Positions 28,396 to 39,645 of a DNA stretch of 49,843 bases are shown one piece after another. The position numbers and the translations under genes are program-made. The notes beneath the pieces were generated by a model that searched no databases, was not told where the DNA came from, and was given only the letters and a program-made list of their open reading frames with translations. Numbering within the stretch: position 1 is the first letter of the stretch; each line of letters starts with the position of its first letter. The stretch comes from Archangiaceae bacterium (GTDB taxonomy: Bacteria; Myxococcota; Myxococcia; Myxococcales; Myxococcaceae), in assembly GCA_016879935.1 (NCBI GenBank), contig JAACJQ010000183.1, positions 1 to 49,843 of the forward strand, read 5' to 3'.

Positions 28396-30723
28396 CTACT
28401 CCACCTGCACGACGTAGAAGGTGATGGTCGCCGCCCCAGCGCCGTTCGTGCGGCGCACTGTGATCGCGGTCGAGCCCGAGAAGTCGAAGGTGAACGCCGC
28501 CTCGAGCGGTACCCCGCTGTCGGGCACGTTCGTCTCGCCCATGCCCTGCCCGAAGGACGACTGCGCGCTCGAGAAGACGAAGGTGCGGGAGAGGTCGACG
28601 GCGGTGATCATGGACGAGGCCGAGAGCTGGCCCGGCGTGAGGCTGAGCGTGCGCTCCTGCACCGTGGCGAGCGTGCCGAAGTCGAGGCGCTCGTACTCCG
28701 CGACGCCCAGGGGCATCGCAGCACACCCGGCGTCGAGGTACGCGCGCGCCATGCGAACTTCGGAGGGGCTGACGAGCGGCGCTCCGCGAGCCATCATCGC
28801 GCAGGTGTTGATGTCGCCGTTCACCGCGGTCGTCGCCTGTGTGAGCAGCGCGCGTTGGGTGCTCGCTGGAGGCAGGCCGCTCGAGACCAGGTCGGTGACG
28901 GCCGGCCCGAAGCCACCATCGAAGGCGCCGCGGGTGACGGTGAGGCCCTGCCACTCCACCGCCTGCAGCTCATACCCCGCGCACGCGGTGTTCGAGAGCG
29001 TCACGCTGGTGGGGCTGGTGAGCGAGAAGACGGTGGCGTCTTCGTCGTCGTAGAGCTGCGTGTCGTTGCTGAGGGTCTTCAAGAGGAAGCTCTTGTTCGG
29101 GTCGACACCGCCGCTGGGCAGCGTGATGGGTGAGCCGCACGAGGCCGAGCCGACGGCCATCACGCGCAGGCCGGTCACGATCTCGACCGCCTGCCACTGC
29201 ACCGTCGTGGCCGTCACACCGGCGCGCCTGACGCAGCTCACGTTGCTGCCGCTGATGCGGCACCGCGCCTCGGCGTCGGAGAACGTGTTCGCGGTGCTCG
29301 TCTGGGTGAACAACATGGTCGCGCCCGCCGAGGTGAGCGCGGGCGTGATGGGGCAGGAGGCGCTGAGGGTCTGCGTCACCATGAAGCCTGCGTCGACGCT
29401 GCCGCCATCGGGCAGGCCGCCGTCGAGTGGGGTGACGACCTGCGGGCCCATCACGCACGCACCGCGGCGAACCATCGGCGTCGCGTTCACGGTGACGGTG
29501 GCCGGCGTGAACAACGCGCCCGAGGCCTGGAGCACCACGGCCGAACCGCCCGTCAGCACACGCACGAAGACGGTGTCGGTCGAGGCGCCCGACGCGAGCA
29601 GCTGAGAGGTCGAGGGCGCCGTGCACGACGGGTCGGCGTAGTAGCGCGCGGCGCCGTTGGGCGTGGTGCCGAAGGTGATGGTCGTCGTCGCTCCGACGGG
29701 CGTGGTCACCGTGCCTTTGCGCGTCTGGTAGGTGAGGGCGAAACACTGCCCCGCTCGCAACGGGCTGGGCGGCGCGTTGGTGAACACGATGGTGTCGGGG
29801 CCATCGGTCACCGTGAAGACCTGGCTCGCCGGGGTGAGGCCGCTGGCGGTGGCGACGAGCTGGAACATGCTGGCGGTGGTGCCACGCCCAACGACGGTCG
29901 CCGACGAGCTGCCCGCGGGAATGGTCACCGTCGTGATGGGCGTCGAGGTGCAGTTCGAGGCCGTGTGGAGCGTGGTGGTGGCGTTCGTCGCGAACGTCAC
30001 GACGGTCGGCGCACTCACCGGTGCCGGTCTGCCCTGGGCGTCACGCGCCTCGACCGTGAGCGAGAACGAGCAGGTGTAGACGGGCTGCGTCCGCGGCGAG
30101 TTCGTGAAGACGAGCTGCGTCGGCGGGCCCACGGCCGAGCCTCCACCGCTCGCACCTCCTGCCGCGCCGCCACCTGCCCCTGCGCCGCCACCACCGGTGC
30201 CTGCACCACCACCGCCTGCACCTGCGCCACCACCCGCGCTTCCACCAGCCGCTCCACCCGCGCGCCCACCGGCCGTACCGCCACCGCTCCCACCGGCAGT
30301 GCCCCCTGCGGTGGTTCCGCCAGCCGTCGTTCCACCAGCCGTCGCTCCACCGGCGCTTCCACCCGCGTCGCCGCCTGCGTCACCACCGCCGATGCCGCCC
30401 CCGGCTCCACCTGCGTCGCCACCTGCCGTGCCGCCCGAAGTGCTTCCGCCCGCGGCGTTGCCGCCAGCAGACGAACCACCGCCGGCCAAGCCACCGCTGG
30501 TCGAGCCTCCGCCAATCGCTCCACCAGCCGCGCCGCCCGCGGCGGGCGCGCTCTTCGACACGCACTCGCGGCCACTGCCGACGTCACGACAGACGAAGCC
30601 GTCGAGGCAGTCGTCGTCGCTGGTACAGGCGAAGCGCTTCTGGTCGAGCCCCAGCGGGCCACACTGGCAACCAACGAACGACGCACTGAGGAGCAGCGCC
30701 AGGGCGCGCAGGTCGAGCTTCAT
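28396..30723 (-). CDS. Gly/Ala-linker lipoprotein with Ig-like repeats
   Basis: 775 aa. The signal peptide ends FVGC (Cys19). A small Cys-rich module follows (CTSDDDCLDGFVC). Residues about 60-200 are a low-complexity Gly/Ala/Ser/Thr linker with repeats such as AGGSTSGGTAGG. After it come beta-rich segments resembling Ig-like domains (around TQLVFTNSPRTQPVYT and PDTIVFTNAPPSPLRAG) and a C-terminal sandwich ending TAITVRR and VVQVE. It starts in an ATGA overlap with the upstream gene, so the two are co-translated. The linker layout is shared with the Kelch lipoprotein at 33.6 kb. No enzymatic motif; surface role inferred. Confidence 0.85.
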   Translation of the reverse strand: MKLDLRALALLLSASFVGCQCGPLGLDQKRFACTSDDDCLDGFVCRDVGSGRECVSKSAPAAGGAAGGAIGGGSTSGGLAGGGSSAGGNAAGGSTSGGTAGGDAGGAGGGIGGGDAGGDAGGSAGGATAGGTTAGGTTAGGTAGGSGGGTAGGRAGGAAGGSAGGGAGAGGGGAGTGGGGAGAGGGAAGGASGGGSAVGPPTQLVFTNSPRTQPVYTCSFSLTVEARDAQGRPAPVSAPTVVTFATNATTTLHTASNCTSTPITTVTIPAGSSSATVVGRGTTASMFQLVATASGLTPASQVFTVTDGPDTIVFTNAPPSPLRAGQCFALTYQTRKGTVTTPVGATTTITFGTTPNGAARYYADPSCTAPSTSQLLASGASTDTVFVRVLTGGSAVVLQASGALFTPATVTVNATPMVRRGACVMGPQVVTPLDGGLPDGGSVDAGFMVTQTLSASCPITPALTSAGATMLFTQTSTANTFSDAEARCRISGSNVSCVRRAGVTATTVQWQAVEIVTGLRVMAVGSASCGSPITLPSGGVDPNKSFLLKTLSNDTQLYDDEDATVFSLTSPTSVTLSNTACAGYELQAVEWQGLTVTRGAFDGGFGPAVTDLVSSGLPPASTQRALLTQATTAVNGDINTCAMMARGAPLVSPSEVRMARAYLDAGCAAMPLGVAEYERLDFGTLATVQERTLSLTPGQLSASSMITAVDLSRTFVFSSAQSSFGQGMGETNVPDSGVPLEAAFTFDFSGSTAITVRRTNGAGAATITFYVVQVE

Positions 30724-31766
30724 GGAAAGACTCCAGAGACCGCGACGCCCGTGGGCGAAAACCCGATGGAGACCTGGGCCGGCGACGCGGGCGCTCCGAC
30801 GAAGAACAACACCGCTCCAGCAACGACGAGCGTTCCACCGAGGCCGAACATCACGTTGGCGATGGTGGCTTGCGAGCGCGCCTGCGCCTCGGCGGCGGCC
30901 GCGTCACGCTGCGAGATGCCGGTGACGAGCCCTGCTTCGTTGGTGGCCGCGCCCGTCACGCGCGCGCGCGAACCGTTCGAGAGCAGACCGAACGCCACAC
31001 CGACGCCGATGGCGACGACGCCTGCGCCAGCTGCCGCGTACCCAGCCGGACGAAGCCAGCTTCCCGTGGTCGGCGCTGTTGTCTTCGGCTCGACCGTGAC
31101 GACGGCGGTCTCGACCGGTTTCGGTGGCGTGGTCGCGACTGGGGCTGGGGCTTTGTCCGTGCCTTCGTGGGTGAAGGGCCCGAGCTCGAGCAGCACCTCG
31201 TCGTGTTTGCCGAGCAGCTCGACGCGCCAGACGACCTTCGCGGCCTCGAGCGGAGCCTTCGCAGCACCAGCCTCGATGGGCACTTCGCGTGAGAGGGGCT
31301 CGGGCCCTTCGGTCAGCACGAAGCGCGCCTTCTTCACCAGCCGCAGCGTGTCTTTCTTCACGAGCACGTTGAGGCTGGTCACCTTCGGCCCCGTCGTCGC
31401 GCCCGGCTCGAGCTGCAGCGGCGCGTTCTCGGCGACCCAGTCTTTGGCTTCGTAGAACGGCGTGCGCACGCGGGGCGGGTGGTCTCCCGACAGCTTGAAC
31501 TCGGGGTTCAGCGTGAGGAGCGCGCGGAACGCGTCACGGGCCTTCGGCTCCTTGTTCATCGTGCCGAACACGATGCCCTGCAGCTCGAGCAGCTCGAGCA
31601 CCTGCGCGCGATCGTTTCCCGGCGTGGCTTCGGCGGCCGCGAGCGTGCGCGCAGCCTTCTCGAGCTCGAGGTCTTCGAGCAGCTTTCGCCCTTCGCGAAT
31701 CTTCGGATTGGGTGCGGCGGCGGCGACGGCGGCCAGCAGCACCACGCTCCCCACGAGCATGCGCAT
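30720..31766 (-). CDS. Secreted or membrane protein with TPR-like N-terminus and two late membrane helices
   Basis: 348 aa. A cleavable signal (MRMLVGSVVLLAAVAAAA) leads to helical repeats (GRKLLEDLELEKAARTLAAAE, ARDAFRALLTLNPEF) resembling TPRs. A beta-rich middle (from about 130) and an Ala/Pro/Thr linker follow. Two hydrophobic segments, around YAAAGAGVVAIGVGVAFGLL and FGLGGTLVVAGAVLFFVG, end the protein. This layout is common next to myxobacterial Ser/Thr kinases. The kinase here is divergent across 83 bp. It overlaps the downstream lipoprotein by ATGA. Function unknown. Confidence 0.8.
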   Translation of the reverse strand: MRMLVGSVVLLAAVAAAAPNPKIREGRKLLEDLELEKAARTLAAAEATPGNDRAQVLELLELQGIVFGTMNKEPKARDAFRALLTLNPEFKLSGDHPPRVRTPFYEAKDWVAENAPLQLEPGATTGPKVTSLNVLVKKDTLRLVKKARFVLTEGPEPLSREVPIEAGAAKAPLEAAKVVWRVELLGKHDEVLLELGPFTHEGTDKAPAPVATTPPKPVETAVVTVEPKTTAPTTGSWLRPAGYAAAGAGVVAIGVGVAFGLLSNGSRARVTGAATNEAGLVTGISQRDAAAAEAQARSQATIANVMFGLGGTLVVAGAVLFFVGAPASPAQVSIGFSPTGVAVSGVFP

Positions 31767-31773
31767 TGGCCAC

Positions 31774-31853
31774 CCAGTGTAGAGGAATTCTGTGCTGACA
31801 CTGGATGATCGTTTGACTGATCAACTGCGCGACACCACACTGACCCACAGTGT
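31774..31853. promoter_or_regulatory. Four CAGTGT/ACACTG half-sites in a divergent promoter region
   Basis: CAGTGT at 31775-31780 and ACACTG at 31798-31803 face each other across 17 bp; the arms extend to CCAGTGT and ACACTGG. A second pair, ACACTG at 31837-31842 and CAGTGT at 31848-31853, has a 5-bp spacer and overlaps the kinase GTG start. The first pair overlaps a minus-strand TACACT that lies 9 bp before the ATG at 31766 and may be its -10 box. Symmetry and density suggest an operator shared by both genes. Confidence 0.5.
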
Positions 31854-33583
31854 CCCCGCAGTCTTTTCAGCCCGGACGCGGCGGGTGGGAGCCTGGCACC
31901 ACGGTCGGCTCGTACCTGCTGATGACGCCCATCGCCCAGGGAGGCATGGCGGAGATCTGGCTGGCGCGCCAGTCGGGCCTCAAGGGCTTCGAGCGGTTGG
32001 TCGTCATCAAACGAATGATCGACGCGCTCGAGAGCGACCCCGAGCACGTCGAGATGTTCCTCACCGAGGCGCGGCTCGCGGCGCAGCTGAACCACCCGCA
32101 CGTGGTGCAGATCTTCGATCTCGGCGAAGACGCGAACTCGCTGTACCTGGTGATGGAGTACCTCGACGGCGAGAACCTGTCGGTGGTGCGGCGCATGGGC
32201 GTGAAGCACCAGCTGCCGCTGCTCGATCACTTCGCGGCGCGCATGATCGCGTGGGCTGCTGATGGCCTGCACTACGCGCACACGCGGGTCGGCGTCGACG
32301 GCCGGCCCATCGGCATCGTGCACCGCGACATCTCGCCGCAGAACCTGTTCGCGACGTTCGACGGCGGCATCAAGGTGCTCGACTTCGGCGTGGCGAAGCT
32401 CGCCAGCCAGCACACGAGCTCGGGCAAGCTGAAGGGCAAGCTCGGGTACATGTCGCCGGAGCAGGCGCGCGGGGAGCAGATCGACGCTCGCAGCGACGTC
32501 TTCGCGCTCGGCATCGTGCTCTTCGAGCTGATCACCCGCTCGAGGCTCTTCCCCGGCATCGAAGACACCCAGGTGCTCGGCGCCATCGCTCACGGCACCA
32601 TGCCGCGGCCGAGCGAACGGCGGCCCGACGTCGACCCCGCGATGGAGCAGATCATCTTGAAGGCCATGGCCGGCCGGAAAGAGGAGCGCTATCAGAGCGC
32701 CCGCGAGCTTCAGGACGCGCTCGAGGGCTGGCTCGCGAAGGGCGGCTTCGTCGTCACCACGAGCGACGTCGCCGACTACCTGCGCGCGCTCTTCGCGAGA
32801 CGCATTCACGACCGCCGCCAGATGATCGAAGCGGCGATGCGCGCCGAGATGACGCCGAACGGCGTGGCCAACGTGCAGCGGCTCGCCCGCACGGCCACCA
32901 CGTCGGCCATCACCTCGAAGAGCAAGGCCGAAGCGCAGCGGGCAGGCAAACGGTCTCTGGTGCCCGTCGTCATCGGCGGCCTGCTCGGCGCCATCGTCAT
33001 CGCAGGCGTCACCATCGGCGTGTTGTCGTCGCGCGATCGTGACCCCGAGGTGGTGATGAAGGCGGTGCCGACGGTGGCAGAGGTGAAGCCTCCGCTCGCG
33101 CCTCCCGTGCTCGTGGTCAGCAGCTCTCCGCCGGGCGCCTCCATCAGCGTCGACGGCATCAGCGTCGGCACGGCTCCCGTCACGCTCGACGCGCTCTCGC
33201 CCGGAGAGCACAAGCTCGAAGCGACGCTCGAGGGCTTTCTGCCCGCGACCCGAACGGTGCCGCTGCCGAACCCGGGAGAGCGGTTCAACCTCGAGCTCGC
33301 CTTGGCGCCTGCGCCCGTCGCTCCGCCCGTCGTCGTCGAGAAGCCGGCCGACAAACCCCAGCCCGTGAAGCCCAAAGCGATGGGCAAGCTCACGCTCAAG
33401 ACGACGCCGTGGACGAGCGTGTTCCTCGGCGCCCGCAAGCTGGGTGACACGCCGCTCATCGACGAGCCGCTGCCGGTGGGCACGCACGTGCTCAAGCTCA
33501 AGAACCCCGACACCGGGCTCGACAGCTCCATCGAGGTCGAGATCAAGGCAGGGCAGGTGACGACGAAGAAGCTGCGGCTGTAG
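31850..33583 (+). CDS. Ser/Thr protein kinase with C-terminal PEGA domains
   Basis: 577 aa from a GTG. The kinase domain (about 20-290) is complete: Gly loop IAQGGMAEIW, Lys54 in VVIKR, catalytic Asp160 in HRDISPQN, metal-binding Asp178 in DFGVAK, and GYMSPEQ. A juxtamembrane region leads to one membrane helix at about 369-392 (LVPVVIGGLLGAIVIAGVTIGVL). Outside are two PEGA-like domains (about 420-472 and 511-577; SSPPGASISVDG, TTPWTSVFLGARKLG). HRDIS instead of HRDLK is usual for myxobacterial kinases. Divergent from the TPR-like gene, and followed 50 bp later by the Kelch lipoprotein. Its substrates are unknown. Confidence 0.95.
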   Translation: MSPQSFQPGRGGWEPGTTVGSYLLMTPIAQGGMAEIWLARQSGLKGFERLVVIKRMIDALESDPEHVEMFLTEARLAAQLNHPHVVQIFDLGEDANSLYLVMEYLDGENLSVVRRMGVKHQLPLLDHFAARMIAWAADGLHYAHTRVGVDGRPIGIVHRDISPQNLFATFDGGIKVLDFGVAKLASQHTSSGKLKGKLGYMSPEQARGEQIDARSDVFALGIVLFELITRSRLFPGIEDTQVLGAIAHGTMPRPSERRPDVDPAMEQIILKAMAGRKEERYQSARELQDALEGWLAKGGFVVTTSDVADYLRALFARRIHDRRQMIEAAMRAEMTPNGVANVQRLARTATTSAITSKSKAEAQRAGKRSLVPVVIGGLLGAIVIAGVTIGVLSSRDRDPEVVMKAVPTVAEVKPPLAPPVLVVSSSPPGASISVDGISVGTAPVTLDALSPGEHKLEATLEGFLPATRTVPLPNPGERFNLELALAPAPVAPPVVVEKPADKPQPVKPKAMGKLTLKTTPWTSVFLGARKLGDTPLIDEPLPVGTHVLKLKNPDTGLDSSIEVEIKAGQVTTKKLRL

Positions 33584-33633
33584 TCGACGAACCTGCACAG
33601 AGTGACGCGACGAGGTGTCGTATCGTCAGCGTG

Positions 33634-36387
33634 ATGAAGCTCTTCGTTCGAACCTGTCTGGCCGTCGCGTTCGTCGCGACTACGTCGTGCACGCCGCCCG
33701 TTCAGATGCAGGAGTGCGGGCCTGCCAACTGCTCCGGGTGCTGTCAGGCCGGCCAGTGCCAGGCAGGCGTCACCGAAGGCGCGTGTGGCCGCGGTGGCTC
33801 GACCTGCGCGCCCTGTCAGCTCGGGAGCACGTGCTCGCTCGGCGTCTGCAGCGGCTTCAACCCGACGGGCGGAGGCTTCGTCACGGCGGGCGGCTCCGCT
33901 GCGGGTGGTTCTGCGATGGCTGGTGGCGCGGCCGGCGGGTCGGTCATGGCGGGCGGAACGGCGGGCGGCTCCACGACCGCTGGTGGAACGGCGAGCGCAG
34001 GCGGCGCGGCTGGAGGAATCGCGACGGCAGGTGGAAGTGCGACGGCTGGCGGAGCGGCGACGGCGGGCGGGTCTGCTTCAGCAGGCGGCTCCGCGGCTGG
34101 TGGGTCCGCGGCTGGTGGCTCGGCGACCTGCGCCGGCACGCTCGTCGAATGTTCGAGCATGTGCGTCGACCCGCTCTCGAGCCTCGAGCACTGCGGTGGC
34201 TGCGGGCGCGCGTGTGGTCAGGGAGAGGTCTGCAACCGCGGAACGTGTCAGGTGCTGCCGCTCGACTGCACGACGGGGCCCGGTTGCGGCCCGGGCTTCT
34301 TCTGCGACCCCATCAGCCGTCGGTGCATGGCGGGCTGCCGCCTCATCGCCGACTGCCCCATGGGCGCGACGTGCAACGCGGGGACGTGTCAGTGCCCGTC
34401 GGGACAACACGCGTGCGGCCAGCAGTGCGTCTCTGACACGGCGACGTCGTCGTGCGGTACCTCATGCACCGCCTGCGCGCAGCCGGCGAATGGAACGGCG
34501 ACGTGCGCGGCGTCGAGCTGCAGCTTCACCTGCGCCAGCGGCTACGTGCGGAGCGGCTCGGCGTGCGTCGACGTCAACGAGTGCCTCACCGCCAACGGCG
34601 GCTGCAGCGCGAACGCGACCTGCACCAACACCGTCGGCTCCCGAACGTGCGCGTGCAACACGGGCTTCACCGGAGACGGCGTCACCTGCACCGACGTCGA
34701 CGAGTGCGCGACGAACAACGGCGGCTGTGCGGCGGCGCCAGGCGGCGTGTGCACCAACACCCCGGGCTCGCGAACCTGCGCCTGCGCGAGCGGCTTCACC
34801 GGCAACGGCATGACGTGCACCGACATCGACGAGTGCGCGACGAACAACGGCGGCTGTGCAGCGGCGGCGACGTGTCTCAACACACCAGGCTCGCGCACGT
34901 GCACCTGCAACATGGGTTACTCGGGCAACGGCACCGACATCGACGAGTGCCTCGTGAACAACGGCGGCTGCGCGGTGCCCGGCGGGGTCTGCACCAACAC
35001 GCCCGGCTCGCGAACCTGCGCCTGCGCGACGGGCTTCACGGGAACGGGCATGACGTGCACCGACACCGACGAGTGCGCGACGAACAACGGGGGCTGCGCG
35101 GCGGCCCCTGCGGGCGTCTGCACCAACACACCGGGCTCGCGAACCTGCGCCTGCGCCACCGGCTACACGGGCGACGGGGTCAGCTGCGTCGACGTCGACG
35201 AGTGCCTCACCGGCAACGGCGGCTGCGACCCGAACGCGACGTGCGCGAACACCGTCGGCAGCCGCACCTGCACCTGCCCGGTCGGCTTCGCCGGCAACGG
35301 GGTGACCTGCACCTGTGGCGGGGTCACCTGCCGCACGCCGGGTGCGCCGAGCTGCTCGACGCCCACGAGCCGGGTGGTTCCTTCGACCCCCGCAACGTGC
35401 CCTGCCAACGCGTGCGTGTACTCGATGATGAACGAGGCGTGCCCCAACGGCTGCGTCATGGGGGCGTGCGTGGTGTGGCGTCAGACGGCCTCGGGGAGCG
35501 GCACGAACCGGCCGAGCCCGCGCGCGAGTCACGCGATGGCCTACGACTCCGCCCGGCAGCGCGTGGTGCTCTTCGGCGGCACCGACGGCGTCGGCCGCCT
35601 CTCGGACACCTGGGAGTACGACGGCACCACGTGGACGCAGGTGTTCCCCACCGTGTCACCGCCCGGCCGTGAACGCCACGCGATGGCCTTCGATGCGCAG
35701 CGCTCGCGCGTCGTCATGTTCGGCGGCGTGAACTCGAACGGTGAGCTGCAAGACACGTGGATCTTCACCGGCACCACGTGGGTCGAGCTCGCGACGACGG
35801 GCACCCGGCCCGCGGCCCGCGTCGAGCACGCGATGGCGTATGACTCGCTCAGGCAGCGGGTGGTGCTCTTCGGCGGCAGCAACCTCGGCTTCGCGCTCGG
35901 CGACACGTGGGAGTGGAACGGCGGCGCGTGGACGCAGGTCGCGCTGACGGGAACGACGCCACCCGGCTACCGCGGTCACGCGATGGCGTTCGACTCGACG
36001 CGCAACCGCGTGCTGCTCTTCGGCGGCGGCGGAGGGACCGCCACGTACCAGACGGCGACGTGGGAATGGGATGGCACGACGTGGGTCTCGCAGGGGCCCG
36101 TTGGCTCGGGGCCTCCTCGAGAGTTCGTCGCGATGGCGTTCGATTCGCGGCGCGGGAAGACGGTGCTGTTCGGTGGCTCCTTCACCAGCACGTCGACGAC
36201 CCATTACGACGAGACGTACGAGTGGAGCGGCACGTCTCCCTGGGTGCAGGTCGCGACGACGGGAACGAAGCCGACGCTGCGGCGGCAACACGCCATGGCG
36301 TACGACTCCAACCGCGGCCGCGTCGTGATGTTCGGCGGCGCCAACGGCCAGGCGCGTAACTCGCAGACGTGGGAGTACGGGCCCTGA
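33634..36387 (+). CDS. Surface lipoprotein with six EGF-like and six Kelch-type repeats
   Basis: 917 aa from the ATG at 33634; a GTG just before it is an alternative. The signal ends TTSC. A Cys-rich head is followed by a Gly/Ala linker (about 79-165), a second Cys-rich module, and six calcium-type EGF domains (about 312-560) each opening DxDEC or DVNEC and closing with GNGxTC. The third EGF lacks its last Cys: it reads GYSGNG directly into TDIDEC, a three-residue loss. The C-terminal 300 residues are six Kelch blades (AMAYDSxRxRVVLFGG, then TWxWxG) forming a likely closed propeller. A TATCGT -10-like site lies 7 bp upstream. Probable adhesin or binding protein. Confidence 0.92.
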   Translation: MKLFVRTCLAVAFVATTSCTPPVQMQECGPANCSGCCQAGQCQAGVTEGACGRGGSTCAPCQLGSTCSLGVCSGFNPTGGGFVTAGGSAAGGSAMAGGAAGGSVMAGGTAGGSTTAGGTASAGGAAGGIATAGGSATAGGAATAGGSASAGGSAAGGSAAGGSATCAGTLVECSSMCVDPLSSLEHCGGCGRACGQGEVCNRGTCQVLPLDCTTGPGCGPGFFCDPISRRCMAGCRLIADCPMGATCNAGTCQCPSGQHACGQQCVSDTATSSCGTSCTACAQPANGTATCAASSCSFTCASGYVRSGSACVDVNECLTANGGCSANATCTNTVGSRTCACNTGFTGDGVTCTDVDECATNNGGCAAAPGGVCTNTPGSRTCACASGFTGNGMTCTDIDECATNNGGCAAAATCLNTPGSRTCTCNMGYSGNGTDIDECLVNNGGCAVPGGVCTNTPGSRTCACATGFTGTGMTCTDTDECATNNGGCAAAPAGVCTNTPGSRTCACATGYTGDGVSCVDVDECLTGNGGCDPNATCANTVGSRTCTCPVGFAGNGVTCTCGGVTCRTPGAPSCSTPTSRVVPSTPATCPANACVYSMMNEACPNGCVMGACVVWRQTASGSGTNRPSPRASHAMAYDSARQRVVLFGGTDGVGRLSDTWEYDGTTWTQVFPTVSPPGRERHAMAFDAQRSRVVMFGGVNSNGELQDTWIFTGTTWVELATTGTRPAARVEHAMAYDSLRQRVVLFGGSNLGFALGDTWEWNGGAWTQVALTGTTPPGYRGHAMAFDSTRNRVLLFGGGGGTATYQTATWEWDGTTWVSQGPVGSGPPREFVAMAFDSRRGKTVLFGGSFTSTSTTHYDETYEWSGTSPWVQVATTGTKPTLRRQHAMAYDSNRGRVVMFGGANGQARNSQTWEYGP

Positions 36388-36390
36388 CGT

Positions 36391-36748
36391 TCAGCCGTAG
36401 GGCCCGATGGCAAAGCCGTCTTCGCGCCATCGGGGCTCCACGCCGGTGCGCTTCACCAGAAAGCGCCGGCCCTGCACGAGCCGCGTGAGCGTCGACGTCA
36501 GGGCGTCACCCGCCGCTTTCAGTTGCCTCAGCTCTTCAGGCGACACCGAGACGGCGAGTTCGACCTGCGTGTCTTCACCGCCGTGAAAGTCCACCCGCTC
36601 GGTGAAGACGACGACGAAGGGCTGGCCGCACGTGCACACCGCCGCGTGCACGGTGAAGTGAACGTCATGAACGAACGTGTGCGTCGCCTCTTGGTTGACG
36701 GCGGCCCACGCGAGCGGCGCGGGCGCTCCAAGACATCGGGCACACCCT

Positions 36749-36759
<11 letters not shown>
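36391..36759 (-). CDS. Small protein with CxxC/CxC zinc-ribbon-like motif
   Basis: 122 aa from a TTG at 36759. The TTG is accepted because the N-terminal CARC seems to pair with the later CTCG as a zinc site, and no in-frame ATG or stronger start follows. A strand-rich region (HDVHFTVHAAV, PFVVVFTERVDF) and a helical segment rich in Leu and Thr come next. It overlaps the stop of the upstream RnfD-like gene by 11 bp, so translation is probably coupled. It ends 3 bp from the convergent Kelch gene. No family recognised. Confidence 0.65.
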
Positions 36760-39607
<2,848 letters not shown>

Positions 39608-39645
39608 CGTACCCTGCGACCTGCGTTGCGCCTACTCGCCCGGGC

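Noticed and set aside
30150-30540. Independent repeat element in the Gly/Ala-coding stretch
   Set aside because: It is the low-complexity linker of a lipoprotein read on the other strand; antisense Pro-rich frames are shadows.
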